DNA from: Cymbomonas tetramitiformis
Lineage: Eukaryota > Chlorophyta > Pyramimonadophyceae > Pyramimonadales > Pyramimonadaceae
DNA length: 64,000 nucleotides
Direction of reading: 5' to 3'
NCBI GenBank assembly: GCA_001247695.2
Contig: LGRX02025771.1
Span: forward strand, 118,096-182,095
A program made the position numbers and the translations under genes. Shown piece by piece: positions 11,250 through 23,200 of the stretch; the stretch's first letter is position 1; each line of letters starts with the position of its first letter. The notes below the pieces were generated by a model, which searched no databases, was not told where the DNA came from, and saw only the letters and a list, made by a program, of their open reading frames with translations.

Positions 11250-14200
11250 ATGGACTCGTCGTTGGGCAAGGCTCCCGTTCGCAGAGCGTGGAATAAGCAT
11301 CACATAAAGCGGAAAGGTTTGCATGTGCAAGTCGGTTCGAAGGTAATTTCTAGAATACTCCATTTACCTTCTTGCCCGGTTTGGCTACCCGTCGATTTCT
11401 CATTCGTCGTCTACTTTCGAATTGAGCTTTCCACGTGATCCGAGCGAAACACGACTCACACCTACCTCTTTTGGCTCACTCGTTTTTCGCAGGCCCAGCG
11501 CGAGCTGAATGAAGTGGCTACTAGCATCGGTGAGTTACAGACAGCAACATGCTTTCGTTGCGGATGCCAACTCGCAATGTTTTTTTCGACTCACTGCGCG
11601 GCTTCTTTCTAAATTGTGGCTACCTGTTTTCACCGTAAGTTTTGGACGAAAGTCTAGCACTCAACAGAATGAAATTCGTGCTATTTCTTTTTTGCCCAAT
11701 GATTGGCGGTTCCCCGTTTCCCCGTTCTGTCCACGCGCTGCAGCAGAGGAGGCCTCCAGAACAGTACTTTCGTCGCAGTTTCCTCTTTTCTCGTATCGGC
11801 ATAGTCTACGGTTCTAAAGTTCAGCGTCGTGTTTCGCAGGATCCGGCAGCAAGACTGTTCACCAGATCGGCTCGGAAAGTGCGGGTCGTGAGAACCAAAA
11901 GGCTGCTATTGTTGAATCTTTCGAAGATGATGACGACATGTCAACAAGCTCTCGTGCAAGCAAGGTACCGTTCGATCTTTGCGGCAGGAACAACTGTGTT
12001 CAGTGCGCTTCCTCGAAGAGTTCCGCGCGACACGTGCGATACGACGGTTGGATCCTCAGCACTACGACGGTGCATTACCTGCAGTGCCCTGCCGGGGATT
12101 AGCTCCCTAACCCGCGCAACTTCGGGGGGCGGCTTGCAGGGTCGAGCAGGGAGCGATGTCGACGTCGAGCGCATCCGAGAGGAGTTGCAACAAGAGCACA
12201 ACAAGCAACTCTCGGAATTTCAAAAGGTGTTTGCGCGCCGCCTGTCTTCAACCTGCACGTTCTGGAGGCTTCCCTTTCGATGCGCCAGCCTGTTTTGTCG
12301 TCGGTACTGCCTCCCCCTTGGTTCTCTGTTATTTGTTATGCGTGCCGGTGACATTCACGTCTTACTCGCGTCTTTGCAAACGGCGCGCGCACGCGGAACG
12401 GCGAGTTTTTCCGGCCGCTCCTCGGCTCTGACGCGACGAAACGACAGTCTGCCGTCGAACATCGCACGAGTCCTCAATAAGTCGCGGGTAAAACTCCGCA
12501 CTGGTGTCCGGGTCTGGCACGCACACCGTCGAACGTGGACGTTGGCTTCTCACCTGCGCCTGATCCACGCGCGGAGCATCCTCCTGGGCGACGGGGGGGG
12601 CGCACAAGCAGAGACGGGCCCCAGAAGCCACATGTATGCCCTCCCAGCAAGGACCGTCCGCTAGCCTGGCGGCATCTGCGCCACGTGGCATCGCGCATCG
12701 CCTCGAACAGGATGTGCGCGTCTTCACCTGTGAGACTGGCAACGCCGGCACACCGTGTCAGCATCGCCGCGCTGGAGGCCCGCGTATATGGCCGCCAGCC
12801 TGGCGTCCAGCCCGCGAGGCACTTCCGGTGCTGGAGCTGACCCACGTGAGGTGCCTCCGCAGTCGCTGCTGCAGAAGGAGAGTCAGCTGGAGGAGCTGCA
12901 GCTGGAGCTGGCCGAGGTGTCCTCCTTTCAGTCCCTGAGCCCTTGCACGCCGAAGACCCCGCTGTCCCGCGAGGAGGAGCTCGTGCAGCGGCTCAAGGCG
13001 AGCCACGCGAAGGCCGCGGCGAGCGATCTGCAGATGGGCCGACTGCAGCTGCAGGTGGACCGCCTCGAGGAGCGCCTCAGCGCGCGCCGGGTGCACTCGG
13101 ACAAGCAGAGCCAGGAAACAAGCGCGCGCGCTGCTGAGATGGCCGCGGATATCGTCAAGGTGCGCCGCGCTTCCCCCTAACTTCGGGAATGGCTCTGCCC
13201 GCTGAGGACTGAGATGAAGCCGAAAGAAATGCACCAAGAGGTTGTCATTGTTGGACTTTGGCACCTCGGCTAGTCACACGAAAACGAGCGAGGACCTTTC
13301 GCCTGCGCCAGATGTCAGTGGAGTAGTCACTGAAGACGGTGGGATCTGCGCTATCTGCCTGGCTTCCCTTCTTCTTGGTGCCTTGCAGAAGCGACGCAGA
13401 AGCCGGGCCATCTGCAGCCTGTCACCAACTGAGGGCGAGTCCGCCAGTGTTTGGTGAGAAGGCCAACTCGGCTTGTGTGGGCCCCCCTGAGTCGGCGCGA
13501 CCGCGCGTGTGCAGTCTGCAAAGGCGGCGCAGGCGAAGGCCGAGGAGGAGGCGCAGGAGCTGCGTGCGAGGTTCACTGAGGCGCAGACGAGCCTGGACGA
13601 CAAGCAGCAGGAGCTGGAAAAGAGCAAGGCGGCTCTCCGTGAGACCAACCTCGCTGCGTCTAACGCCAGCGAGGCCCTCGAGGTGGGCTCACTGCAACGG
13701 GGCGTGAGGGTGACCGAGGGACCTACAGCGAGGCCCTCGTAGTGGGCTCACTGCAACGGGGCGTGAGGGTGACCGAGGGACCTACCGATAGTGCGCTTGG
13801 GGGGGCCGGGTCGGGGTGGCTGCAGGCTGCTGAGGAGCGCGAGGTGACTCTGACGACAAACCTGAAGTTGTATAAGAGGGATACTGAGGCGGACATCAAC
13901 AGGTCCCCACCTGCCACCTTGCCTCGCCCTTCCCTCCCTCACTGGCCCGTCAACGGAGACCTGAGATCAGAACATGCCCGCGGCCTTCGCGCCACCATGT
14001 TGTAAGATGCGAGTGACACATGCATGTGGCCTTCGCGCCACCCTGTTGTAAGATGCGAGTGACACATGCCCGCGGCCTTCGCGCCACCCTGTTGTAAGAT
14101 GCGAGTGACACATGCCCGCGGCCTTCGCGCCACCCTGTTGTAAGATGCGAGTAACACATGCGTGCGGCCTTCGCGCCACCCTGTTGTGAGATACAAGTGA

Positions 14201-17200
14201 CACATGCCCGTGGCCCTCCTCATCTATGCCTGCACACCTCTGCAGTGCCACGATCCTGCCGGAGTGTTTAGATCCCATGAGCAGCATGCAGCGCCCTGGT
14301 GAGTCGAGATGACCGCGCTGCGCGTCATAACAGGTTGGACAAGCTGCGGGAGAACGAGGCCAAAGCGCGGGTGCTCGCAGAGAGCAGGTGCGTGGCAGCT
14401 TCGTCACCGGCTCACTGCCACATGGCATTCCGCTTCCCCGCGGAAATGGCAGGTTGGAGGAACGGCGGTGCTGGATGCTACGATCTTGGGGGCTGCCATA
14501 GCCACGTGGCAAGGCTGTGCTCTGCCCCCTCCTCAGCAACCAATGCGGAGTGACCTCGTGCTGCCGCCGTGGCGCAGGCTCATTTAGTACTCGTAGCAGA
14601 TGTTCCCCCTTCCTGCAGCCGCCTACGCCTCGCTGGGCGGCGCTGTACAGTTGTCTGACGAGCCTCCCAGGGGTGTGATTTTTCTCTCCTACCAAGTTAC
14701 CTATTATCCCGTGCCACCTTTCCGGGTTCCCAGTTACATTTTTAGGGGATGACGTCATTTTGGCTTCCCAGTTACATTCTTAGGGGATGACAGCATTCCA
14801 GGTTCCTAGTTACATTCTTAGGGGATAACAGCATTCCGGGTTTCTAGTTATATTCTTAGGGGATAACAGCATTCCAGGTTCCTAGTTACATTCTTAGGGG
14901 ATGAAAGCGCCCATTTGGTCTTCGGCTACGTGGCTATGATTGGCCACGCGATGGACTGCTGGGTGGCACCAAGGATGCTCGCATGCCGCTGCCTCGAGGG
15001 CTCGAGGTGCCGAGGTGCTGAGGGCTCGAGGTGCCGAGGCTCGTGTGCGCATGATGCTCTGAGCTCGCCCGAGCGGTGATAGCTGGGAGTGGCACGAGCG
15101 CCGCTTCTAGCCAGGGCCCCACACGTGCTCACGTGTGCCAGGGCCACTCTGCACGTCCTCGCAGGTTAGAGCAGGAAAAGCAGGATGGGGAGAACCAGCT
15201 GACGGCGCTGCAGGCGAAGTGCGCCGGGCTGGAGGCATCGCTAACTTCGCTCACGGCAGGGCTTGAAGAAGAACGGGAGAAGCGGCACCAGTGCGAAAAA
15301 GATCTCAGGGGGGAGACGGAGCGGAGCGCCGGGCTGCACACGGAGCTCGCGACGGTGCGAGGCGTGCGTGCGCCCACCGACTAGCTCGGGCGCTGCTGCG
15401 AGAGGATTGCGCCCGATACGTTTGTATGATCAGGAAAATCAGGATGAGATGGCTGACATCGCTAAGGCGTTTCGTTACTGAAAGGAGAACACGGCAGGGA
15501 GGCCCTGCGCGCCTGCCGCTGGTCGCACGATGCCCCGCTGCTATAAGGCTCGACCGGAAGTGTTGTATCGCTTAGCAGCCCTCAGATCCTGTGATCTCTC
15601 AACTGGAACATCCGATATTCTTCCAATTGAAAAGATTTCTGCCGTCGGATATGCTTTCAGCTGCTGGAGTCAAACTAAGGCGCACAGGTGGTGTCTGCCT
15701 CGCTGACCAGGAGCGGCACCTGCGGGAGGCGGTGGAGGGATCGCTTCACCTGGAGCGCGCGCGGCTGGAGGAGGTGGACTCCATCCACAGGGCCGAGCAG
15801 GAGCAGCACAAGGCTGTGGAGGAGGAGGCTACACTGAAGCGCCAAGAAATTGAGCAGCTCCAGGCGGCGCTGAACAGTGAGCAGTCTCGCTGCGAAGCAG
15901 CTGAGGCGGCAGTGACTGAGGCGGCGGGCCACTTGGAAATCCACGTAGCAAAGTGCGCAAAGCTGGAGGCCGAGCTCGAGGAAGAGCGGCGCGACTGCAA
16001 GCTCATGGAGAATAAGATAGGCAGTATGGAGAGCGAAAAATTAGCGCTGCAGGAGGAAATCGCTGAGGGCAATCAGGTGGGGACGTTTGGATCTCTCTCC
16101 GGCATACGGACCTCCGCAAGCGTGCATCCCTGTGGGCACACGCGATTGTGCGCGTCCTTGGCCCGATCCAAGATTTCGGCGCATGCACACACACACACAC
16201 GCTCAAGTGTCTGCTGAATCCTTTGATCCCCGGCATGGGTAGATAGTGCAGTCTCCTGTGGCTTCGGGGTGCCAAAGGATTCGCAAGGATAAGCATACAC
16301 ACACACGCTCATCAACTGAAACGTCTCGAAGACCTGCCCTCTCGCCGTCTTGCTTTCGTTCCTTACCGCTACCTCCTATTCCCCCGGATCTCCGTCCTCT
16401 TCTCCATCGTTTCCCCTCATCGGTGCTGTTGCAGCTCCCACTGCCGCTCTCCCCTCCGCTGTTGCAGCTCCCACTGCCGCTCTCCCCGCTGCTCCCTGTT
16501 GCACCTCCCACTGCCGCTCTCCCCGCCGCTGTTGCAGCTCCCACTGCCGCTCTCCCCGCCGCTCCCTGTTGCTCCTCCCGCTGCCGCTGCCGTTGCTTTT
16601 CTTTTGTTGCTTCACACCGCAGCGCCCGTTGAGCAGGCTGACATTGCCTGAGGGCTGCCGGGGGGGGCAGGCTGACATTGACGAGGGCTGCCGGGGGATC
16701 AGGCTGACATTGCCTGAGGGCTGCCGGGGCAGGCTGACATTGACGAGGGCTGCCGGGGGGGGCAGGCACGCGATCTGCTGGAGGCGGGCCTGGAAGCAGA
16801 GCGGTTGAGCCGAGACGACCAGGCAGAGATGCGCTCCAATGTGGAGAGTGACCTCGAGCGCAGCGTGGAGGCGCAGGAGGCGGCGATGCAGGCAATGCAG
16901 GCGGAGATGAACGCCAAGAAAGCGTGGGAGAAGGAGGCCGGACAGCTGGAGGCGGCGCTCTCCGCGGAGCGCACTCTCCGCAGCGAAGCCGAGGAGAAGC
17001 TGGCAGGGGCGCATGCGGCGCAGCTGCAGCTTGAGACGCAGGCGCAAGCGCAGGCGAGGCCAAAAACTCTTCACCGCTGCTGCCCCCCTTCACCCGCTGC
17101 TGCCCCCCTTCATCCGCTTGCTTGCCCCTCCCTCCCCGAAGCTGCTTTGCCCCTCCCTCCCCAGGTGGAGAAGGCAGTGGGGATGGCAGTGGGGTAGAGA

Positions 17201-20200
17201 AGGCAGTGGGGATGGCCGTGGGGTGGAGAAGGCAGTGGGCATGGCCGTGGGGTGAGAGGCGTGGGCATGGCCGTGGGGTGGAGAAGGCAGTGGGGATGGC
17301 CGTGGGGTGGAGAGGCAGCGGGGATGGCCGTGGGGTGGAGAAGGCAGTGGGCATGGCCGTGGGGTGGAGAAGGCAGTGCGGATGGCGGTGGGGTGGAGAA
17401 GGCAGTGGGATGGCCTTGGGGTGGAGAAGGCAGTGCGGATGGCCGTGGGGTGGAGAGGCAGTGGGGATGGCCGTGGGGTGGAGAAGGCAGTGATGGCCGT
17501 GGGGTGGAGAAGGCAGTGGGGTGGAGAAGGCAGTGCGGATGGCCGTGGGGTGGAGAAGGCAGTGGGGATGGCCGTGGGGTGGAGAGAGGCAGTGGGGTGG
17601 AAAGCAGTGCGGATGGCCGTGGGGTGGAGAAGGCGGTGGGGTGGAGAAGGCAGTGGGGATGGCGCAGTGGGGGTGGAGAAAGGCAGTGGGGTGGAGAAGG
17701 CAGTGGGGCGGAGAAGGCAGTGGGGATGGCCGTGGGGTGGAGAAGGCAGTGTGGATGGCCGTGGGGTGGAGAAGGCAGTGCGGATGGCCGTGGGTTGGGG
17801 ATGGTAGAAGTGGTGGACTTGGTGGTGGTGGTGGAGGGGGTTGTGGTGGGTGTGGTAATGCCACTTCCGCAACTGCCAATACATCACATGTTCCCGACCC
17901 ATGTCAACAAAGAGGCCATGAGCAAAGAGAGCTTTACTGAGGGTAACTCTTTACTGAGGGTAGTCCTCAAGGGCCCTGCCGTGAAGGCCGAAGGCCTGCG
18001 CGCCTTGCAACGCCACCATGATCCTCTGCTCCCAATAAGACTCGAATGTCGGTGTAGACCACGTTGCCGAAGCCATCTCCGGCCCCAACCGATCCTGCCT
18101 TCTGCGAGCGCAATCCCGCAAGAGTTGCTTGGCCTGCTCCCCCAATCCACCAAAGGCCTCCACGGCAAAAGCCACCAACCTGTGCGGACTGATATCGCCG
18201 TACGTGTAAGCCTTCTGCCGCTCCAGCACCGCTGCAGTGTGCAACGGAACGCGAGCTGCTCCGTCCACATGTGTTTGGGCACAAGGAAAGCCCACCGCAA
18301 CATCGATGACAAGGTGTCTCCCCCGCCCATCAAAGTTGAGCACCGTGATGTCAGGCCTCCAATGCGGGGAATAGCTCCTGTGATAGACGTGGGTGCGCTT
18401 CACCGAAGCCGGGTCAAACACCTTGCACAGCATCTCATACAGAACATCCTGGACTGCATCATGCCGATAGGTGAACATCCCCCGCCTGTTGCAAGCCAGG
18501 TAATGGTACCCAAACTCGTCCACCACTTCACCACACGCACAACGACCCGTGCCAACTGCCGAGATTTCCCGAACCAGGGGGATCGAAGCCCCAAGCTGAA
18601 GACACAACGCAATGACCGCAGCAGTGGGCCGCATGCGGAATCCACCTTCATGAGGGAGGGCATTGAGGTGTGCCGTAGCACCATCTCGGGAGAGGCTGAG
18701 CAACCGAGCCCGGACAGAGGAGTTTGCCCCATCAAACAAGCGCAGCCAGTCGGAACCATGTTGATAATTAGTTAGCTCTTTCTGACGCGTTGGCTGACTT
18801 GAGCCGAATCCCCCCCAAACCGGCGCCTCCTCCGGCACCCTCAAGCTCTCCGGCACCGGATGTCCCGCACCCAAAGCCTCCACCACCCGAGCCCGCGCAC
18901 CACACACGTCCCCCATCGCCGCAACCATACCCGCCGCCAACGGATGCTCTCCGGCCTCCGAACCCTCCGGGGCACCAAGGTGCGGCAGCATGTCCCTCAC
19001 CGCCGGGAACAAGACCACCATTCGCCCCCACACCTGGGCCCAGGACCCAAGCCACCCAGCCGGGGCCAGGCGCTGCGCCGAAGAGAGGCCAAGCCCTCCC
19101 CACCGGGTAGGTAACTGGCTGAGGGCAACCGCCTCCTCCCCCAGCGGATAAGGGCTCCCTGCCACCTCCTGGAGGCACTCCTGGATCCCAATATCGTGGG
19201 CCAGGGCCCCCCGCATAAGCAGGTGGGGCGGGACCCCACGGACCAGGTGCATGAAGCGCGGATGGGCACAGAACCTCAAGAGAAGGAGCTGCAGGAGCTG
19301 CACCTGAGGATCATCCAGCCGAGCAAGCTTAGGAAGAACGGCCCTGGCCGCAAACGCCATCTCGACGCACTTGTCGGCGACCCATTGGTCAGACCCCACC
19401 GGGATGCCCAACACCTTGACCCAACCCAAGGGAGTCTCCGACCCAGGCATTGGCGCCCCAACACCGTCCACCACGTCCGCAAATTCCGGGCAAGGACCAG
19501 CAGGGCTGTACACCGTGCTCTTCGAGACATTCAGTTCAAGCCCTGCAGCTCTCAATAGAGGGACAATGGTGCCATACGCCGCCCGGGCCTTATCCGGCGG
19601 TCCTATGATGTGAATGTCATCGAGGTATGCCATGATGAAAACGCCCGGGTGCTCGTCCAGAGTGGCCTGGAGGGCCGGCTGCAAAGCAACAGCAGTGAAG
19701 AAGGGGCCCAACGGGTCACCTTGCTGGGCACCCTCTGCCGACTCCACCCACCTGAACCTCCCATCTGCCCCCTGCCACCCAAGGCGGGCCTGATGTCTGA
19801 AGCTGCTTTCCGCCATACCCAGAAGCTCCGGGAAGTTGTCGGAGACCTCCTTGTAGATCACACCGCGCTTAACCGTGTTGAAGGCGTTCTTGCAGTCAAG
19901 CGCCAGGTCAGACCACGTGGGGTCCGCACCAAGCAACGCCTGAACCGTGTGCACGCACACCTCCGCCCCTCCTGGCACCCCCACTCCAAGCTGAGCCGCC
20001 GAAGAGGCAGCCCCCTCTCGGGGAGGCGCGCTGAAGTAAGTAGCCCACCTCGTCCGCATCTGTCTGCAAACCACCTTGCTTGCAAGCCTCCGCAACGATT
20101 CTCCGCACGCAATCGGGCGCACCCCACCGCCAGGCTTCAGAAGAGCCACCAGTCTCGCGCCCATGATCCACGGCAGCACGCCTGCCGGCACTCTGTCCCC

Positions 20201-23200
20201 CACAAACTGCTCGCAGGCGTGCTTAATGGCAGGCAAGCCATCACCCCCGCCGAAGATGACCCCGATGTGCTCGAACCTCAATTGGGAGCAGCCCGGCCCT
20301 GAGACCACTGGAAGGCGCCTGCACTCAGCCTCGACTGCCGCCTCCTCAAGCTCCAACGGGGCAGCCTGCACTCAGCCTCGACCGCCGCCTCCTCAAGCTC
20401 CAACGGGGCAGCCTGCACTCAGCCTCGACTGCCGCCTCCTCAAGCTCCAACGGGGCAGCCTGCACTCAGCCTCGGCCGCTTGCCTCCTCGAAGCCAGCGG
20501 GCGGCACTCCACCTCACAGCTGCCGCTCCTCCCAGGCTCCAGCGGGCGGCACCTCGACCTCGGCGCGCGTCCTCCACAAACAACGGGCGGCACCACTCAG
20601 CCTCGACCGCGCCTGCCTCAAGCTCCAGCGGGCGACTGCACTCGGCCTCGGCTTGCCGCCTCCTCGGCTCCAACGAGGAGGGGCGGCCTGCTCAACCTCG
20701 ACGCCCCCGCCTCCTCAAGCTCCAGGCAGCTTTTGCACTCAGCCTCGACTGCCGCCTCCTCAAGCTCCAACGGGGCAGCCTGCACTCTGCCGGGAAGGCC
20801 GTCCCCAGCCGGGTGAAGGTCCCTAAGTGCCTCCAATGTCTCCTCAACGAGGGGAGCAAGGGCACCAGGGTCAAGCCGCCGGACCGCCTTCGAGAGCTGT
20901 CCCTCCTTCACCAAGCTCACCACATCAGCAAAGGCCCGCTCCTCCGAAGCCCGCCCTGGCCAGGCCGGAGCTGAAGGAACCGACACCCGGTACAGCTCCT
21001 CCCAATCGCTTGCAAGAAAGCGCCTGACCCGCTCGCGCACCACCTCCGCAGGGAGGGACTTCTTCCTGGCCTCAGGAATCGAGCCAAGCAGCAGCCGCGG
21101 AGCTAGGCCGAGAAGGCGCCAGAAGTCCTCATCACCACTACCGAGGCTTCGCATCACCCACCGCATGGCCTCAGCGAAATGGTTCCTCGCCCGCTTGGGA
21201 ACATGTCTGGCCGTGGTCAGGGGGCAGGCAAACACCTCCGCCAGGTCCATCCCGCGCAGCCAGTCCCACGAGGCGTCTGGAATCACCGGGTCAGCCGGGA
21301 TCTTAACCCCCGGCCGTCTGCCACGAGAGGCTCCAGGTGTCCCACCAGCCCGACCAGCCACTCCAGGCCCCGCCTCTCTCCCCGCATCCTCGCCAGCCTC
21401 CACCACCGAGGTGCACGTGGAGTGGTGGGAGGTGAGGGGCGCACCACTGGCGTAGGCAACCTCACACCTCGGGCAGGCCGCACATCCAAAGGCCGAAAGG
21501 TCCGTCAACGCATAGTCATCAGGCTCGTGGTGCTGCCGCAGGTGACGGGACATCCGCACCGGGTTGGGGTGTACTCGGGCAGTACATACCGGGCACCGGA
21601 AAGCAGGCTCATCCTCACCCGGAGGCGGGTCACCGTCATACTCCGCAGCCCTCCGCCTTCCCGCGCGCCGCGAAGCAACAACAACAGGCGCTGGGGACAT
21701 CACACCGAGAGGCCGTACAGGAATGTTTCCACTTCTCCCTCCTGCACCCATTACAGCCGCCCCCTCCCCCACCACCTCCGGCCCCCAGCCAGTCCGCGCC
21801 GCTCGCCTTGCGGCCAAGTCGGCCTGTGCCGCTCTGTTGGACCTCATCGCCTCCCCCAGTGAAGTCCTACACAGCCCACAAGAGTCATGCTGTAACAGCC
21901 ACCGCGCGCCACAGATCTGATGAGTGCAGGGATGCCTACAGCATGGCCATCTCACCGCACCCTGCCCCGGCTCCCAATCCTGACCGCAAATGTAGCACTC
22001 ATCCCCAAGCTCCTCCGGACCCTGCACCCGAAAAGCCGTGAGGGCGGTCACCGCCTCGCTCGCACTCAAGCCACTCGGCGCCTGAGCCAGTTCCTCAACC
22101 ACAACGTTATGCGCAGGCAGCGGGCCATGGACGTTGCCACCAAGCAGAGCCCGGGCCTCCCGCATGGCATCCCATGCCGCCCGCAGGGTCAGTGTCACCA
22201 TAGAACCCTGGACGAGCCCAGCACCCAGGACAAAAGAATCCCCGTCCAGCATCATAGCGAGGTACCACCGCCCTTCATGATACCTCACCACCTCAGGAGG
22301 ATGCAGGTGCTGACTGATCCCGTCAACCTCATCTGCAGAGAGGTCCCGGCTCAGGACACTTTCGCTGTGGAAAGAGGCGCCGGCACCCCCTGCCTCACCA
22401 CGCAGGAGCGCCTCAAGAGCGCTAGCCTCAAGCAAAGCAAACCCTCCCCCCGGGGTGCCCGATTCCTCAACGACGGCCTCGCTCTCAACCACAGGCGCAT
22501 CGCAAGCCTCAACCGCCAACGTCCTAGCGGCCCGCGGCACGTCACCCGCCCGCCGCCCAGGCCCGCCCGGGTCCGCCAGCCGTCGCCGAGAAGCAGCCCT
22601 CACGTGCCGCCAAAGCACCTGGGCACCATCTCCCGAGAGGAACTCAATCGGAACGCGGCTGTTAGAGAGGTCAATGTCCTCGAAATTCCCAACACTGTCA
22701 TCCCACTGGATTACATGCCTACACCTCCGGGGACGGTACTCGGTAACCGTCGCGACCCGTGGACCATCCTGATAGACGAACCGCAATCTGTGACCNNNNN
22801 NNNNNNNNNNNNNNNNNNNNNNNNNNNNNNNNNNNNNNNNNNNNNNNNNNNNNNNNNNNNNNNNNNNNNNNNNNNNNNNNNNNNNNNNNNNNNNNNNNNN
22901 NNNNNNNNNNNNNNNNNNNNNNNNNNNNNNNNNNNNNNNNNNNNNNNNNNNNNNNNNNNNNNNNNNNNNNNNNNNNNNNNNNNNNNNNNNNNNNNNNNNN
23001 NNNNNNNNNNNNNNNNNNNNNNNNNNNNNNNNNNNNNNNNNNNNNNNNNNNNNNNNNNNNNNNNNNNNNNNNNNNNNNNNNNNNNNNNNNNNNNNNNNNN
23101 NNNNNNNNNNNNNNNNNNNNNNNNNNNNNNNNNNNNNNNNNNNNNNNNNNNNNNNNNNNNNNNNNNNNNNNNNNNNNNNNNNNNNNNNNNNNNNNNNNNN

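Noticed and set aside
12156..12760. Several Arg/Ser-rich frames on both strands
   Set aside because: Shadow frames in the intron between exons 12140-12226 and 12863-13159; no donor/acceptor pairs keep a coiled-coil frame.
14001..14215. CRISPR-like regular repeats
   Set aside because: Units are contiguous with no unique spacers; it is a eukaryotic minisatellite.
16203..17879. 558-residue His/Pro/Ala-rich minus-strand frame
   Set aside because: It is the translation of pyrimidine-rich and 29-bp minisatellites, opposite a supported coiled-coil exon.
17252..18775. 507-residue plus-strand frame (Gly/Trp/Val repeats, then other sequence)
   Set aside because: First part is minisatellite, the rest is antisense to the reverse transcriptase ORF.
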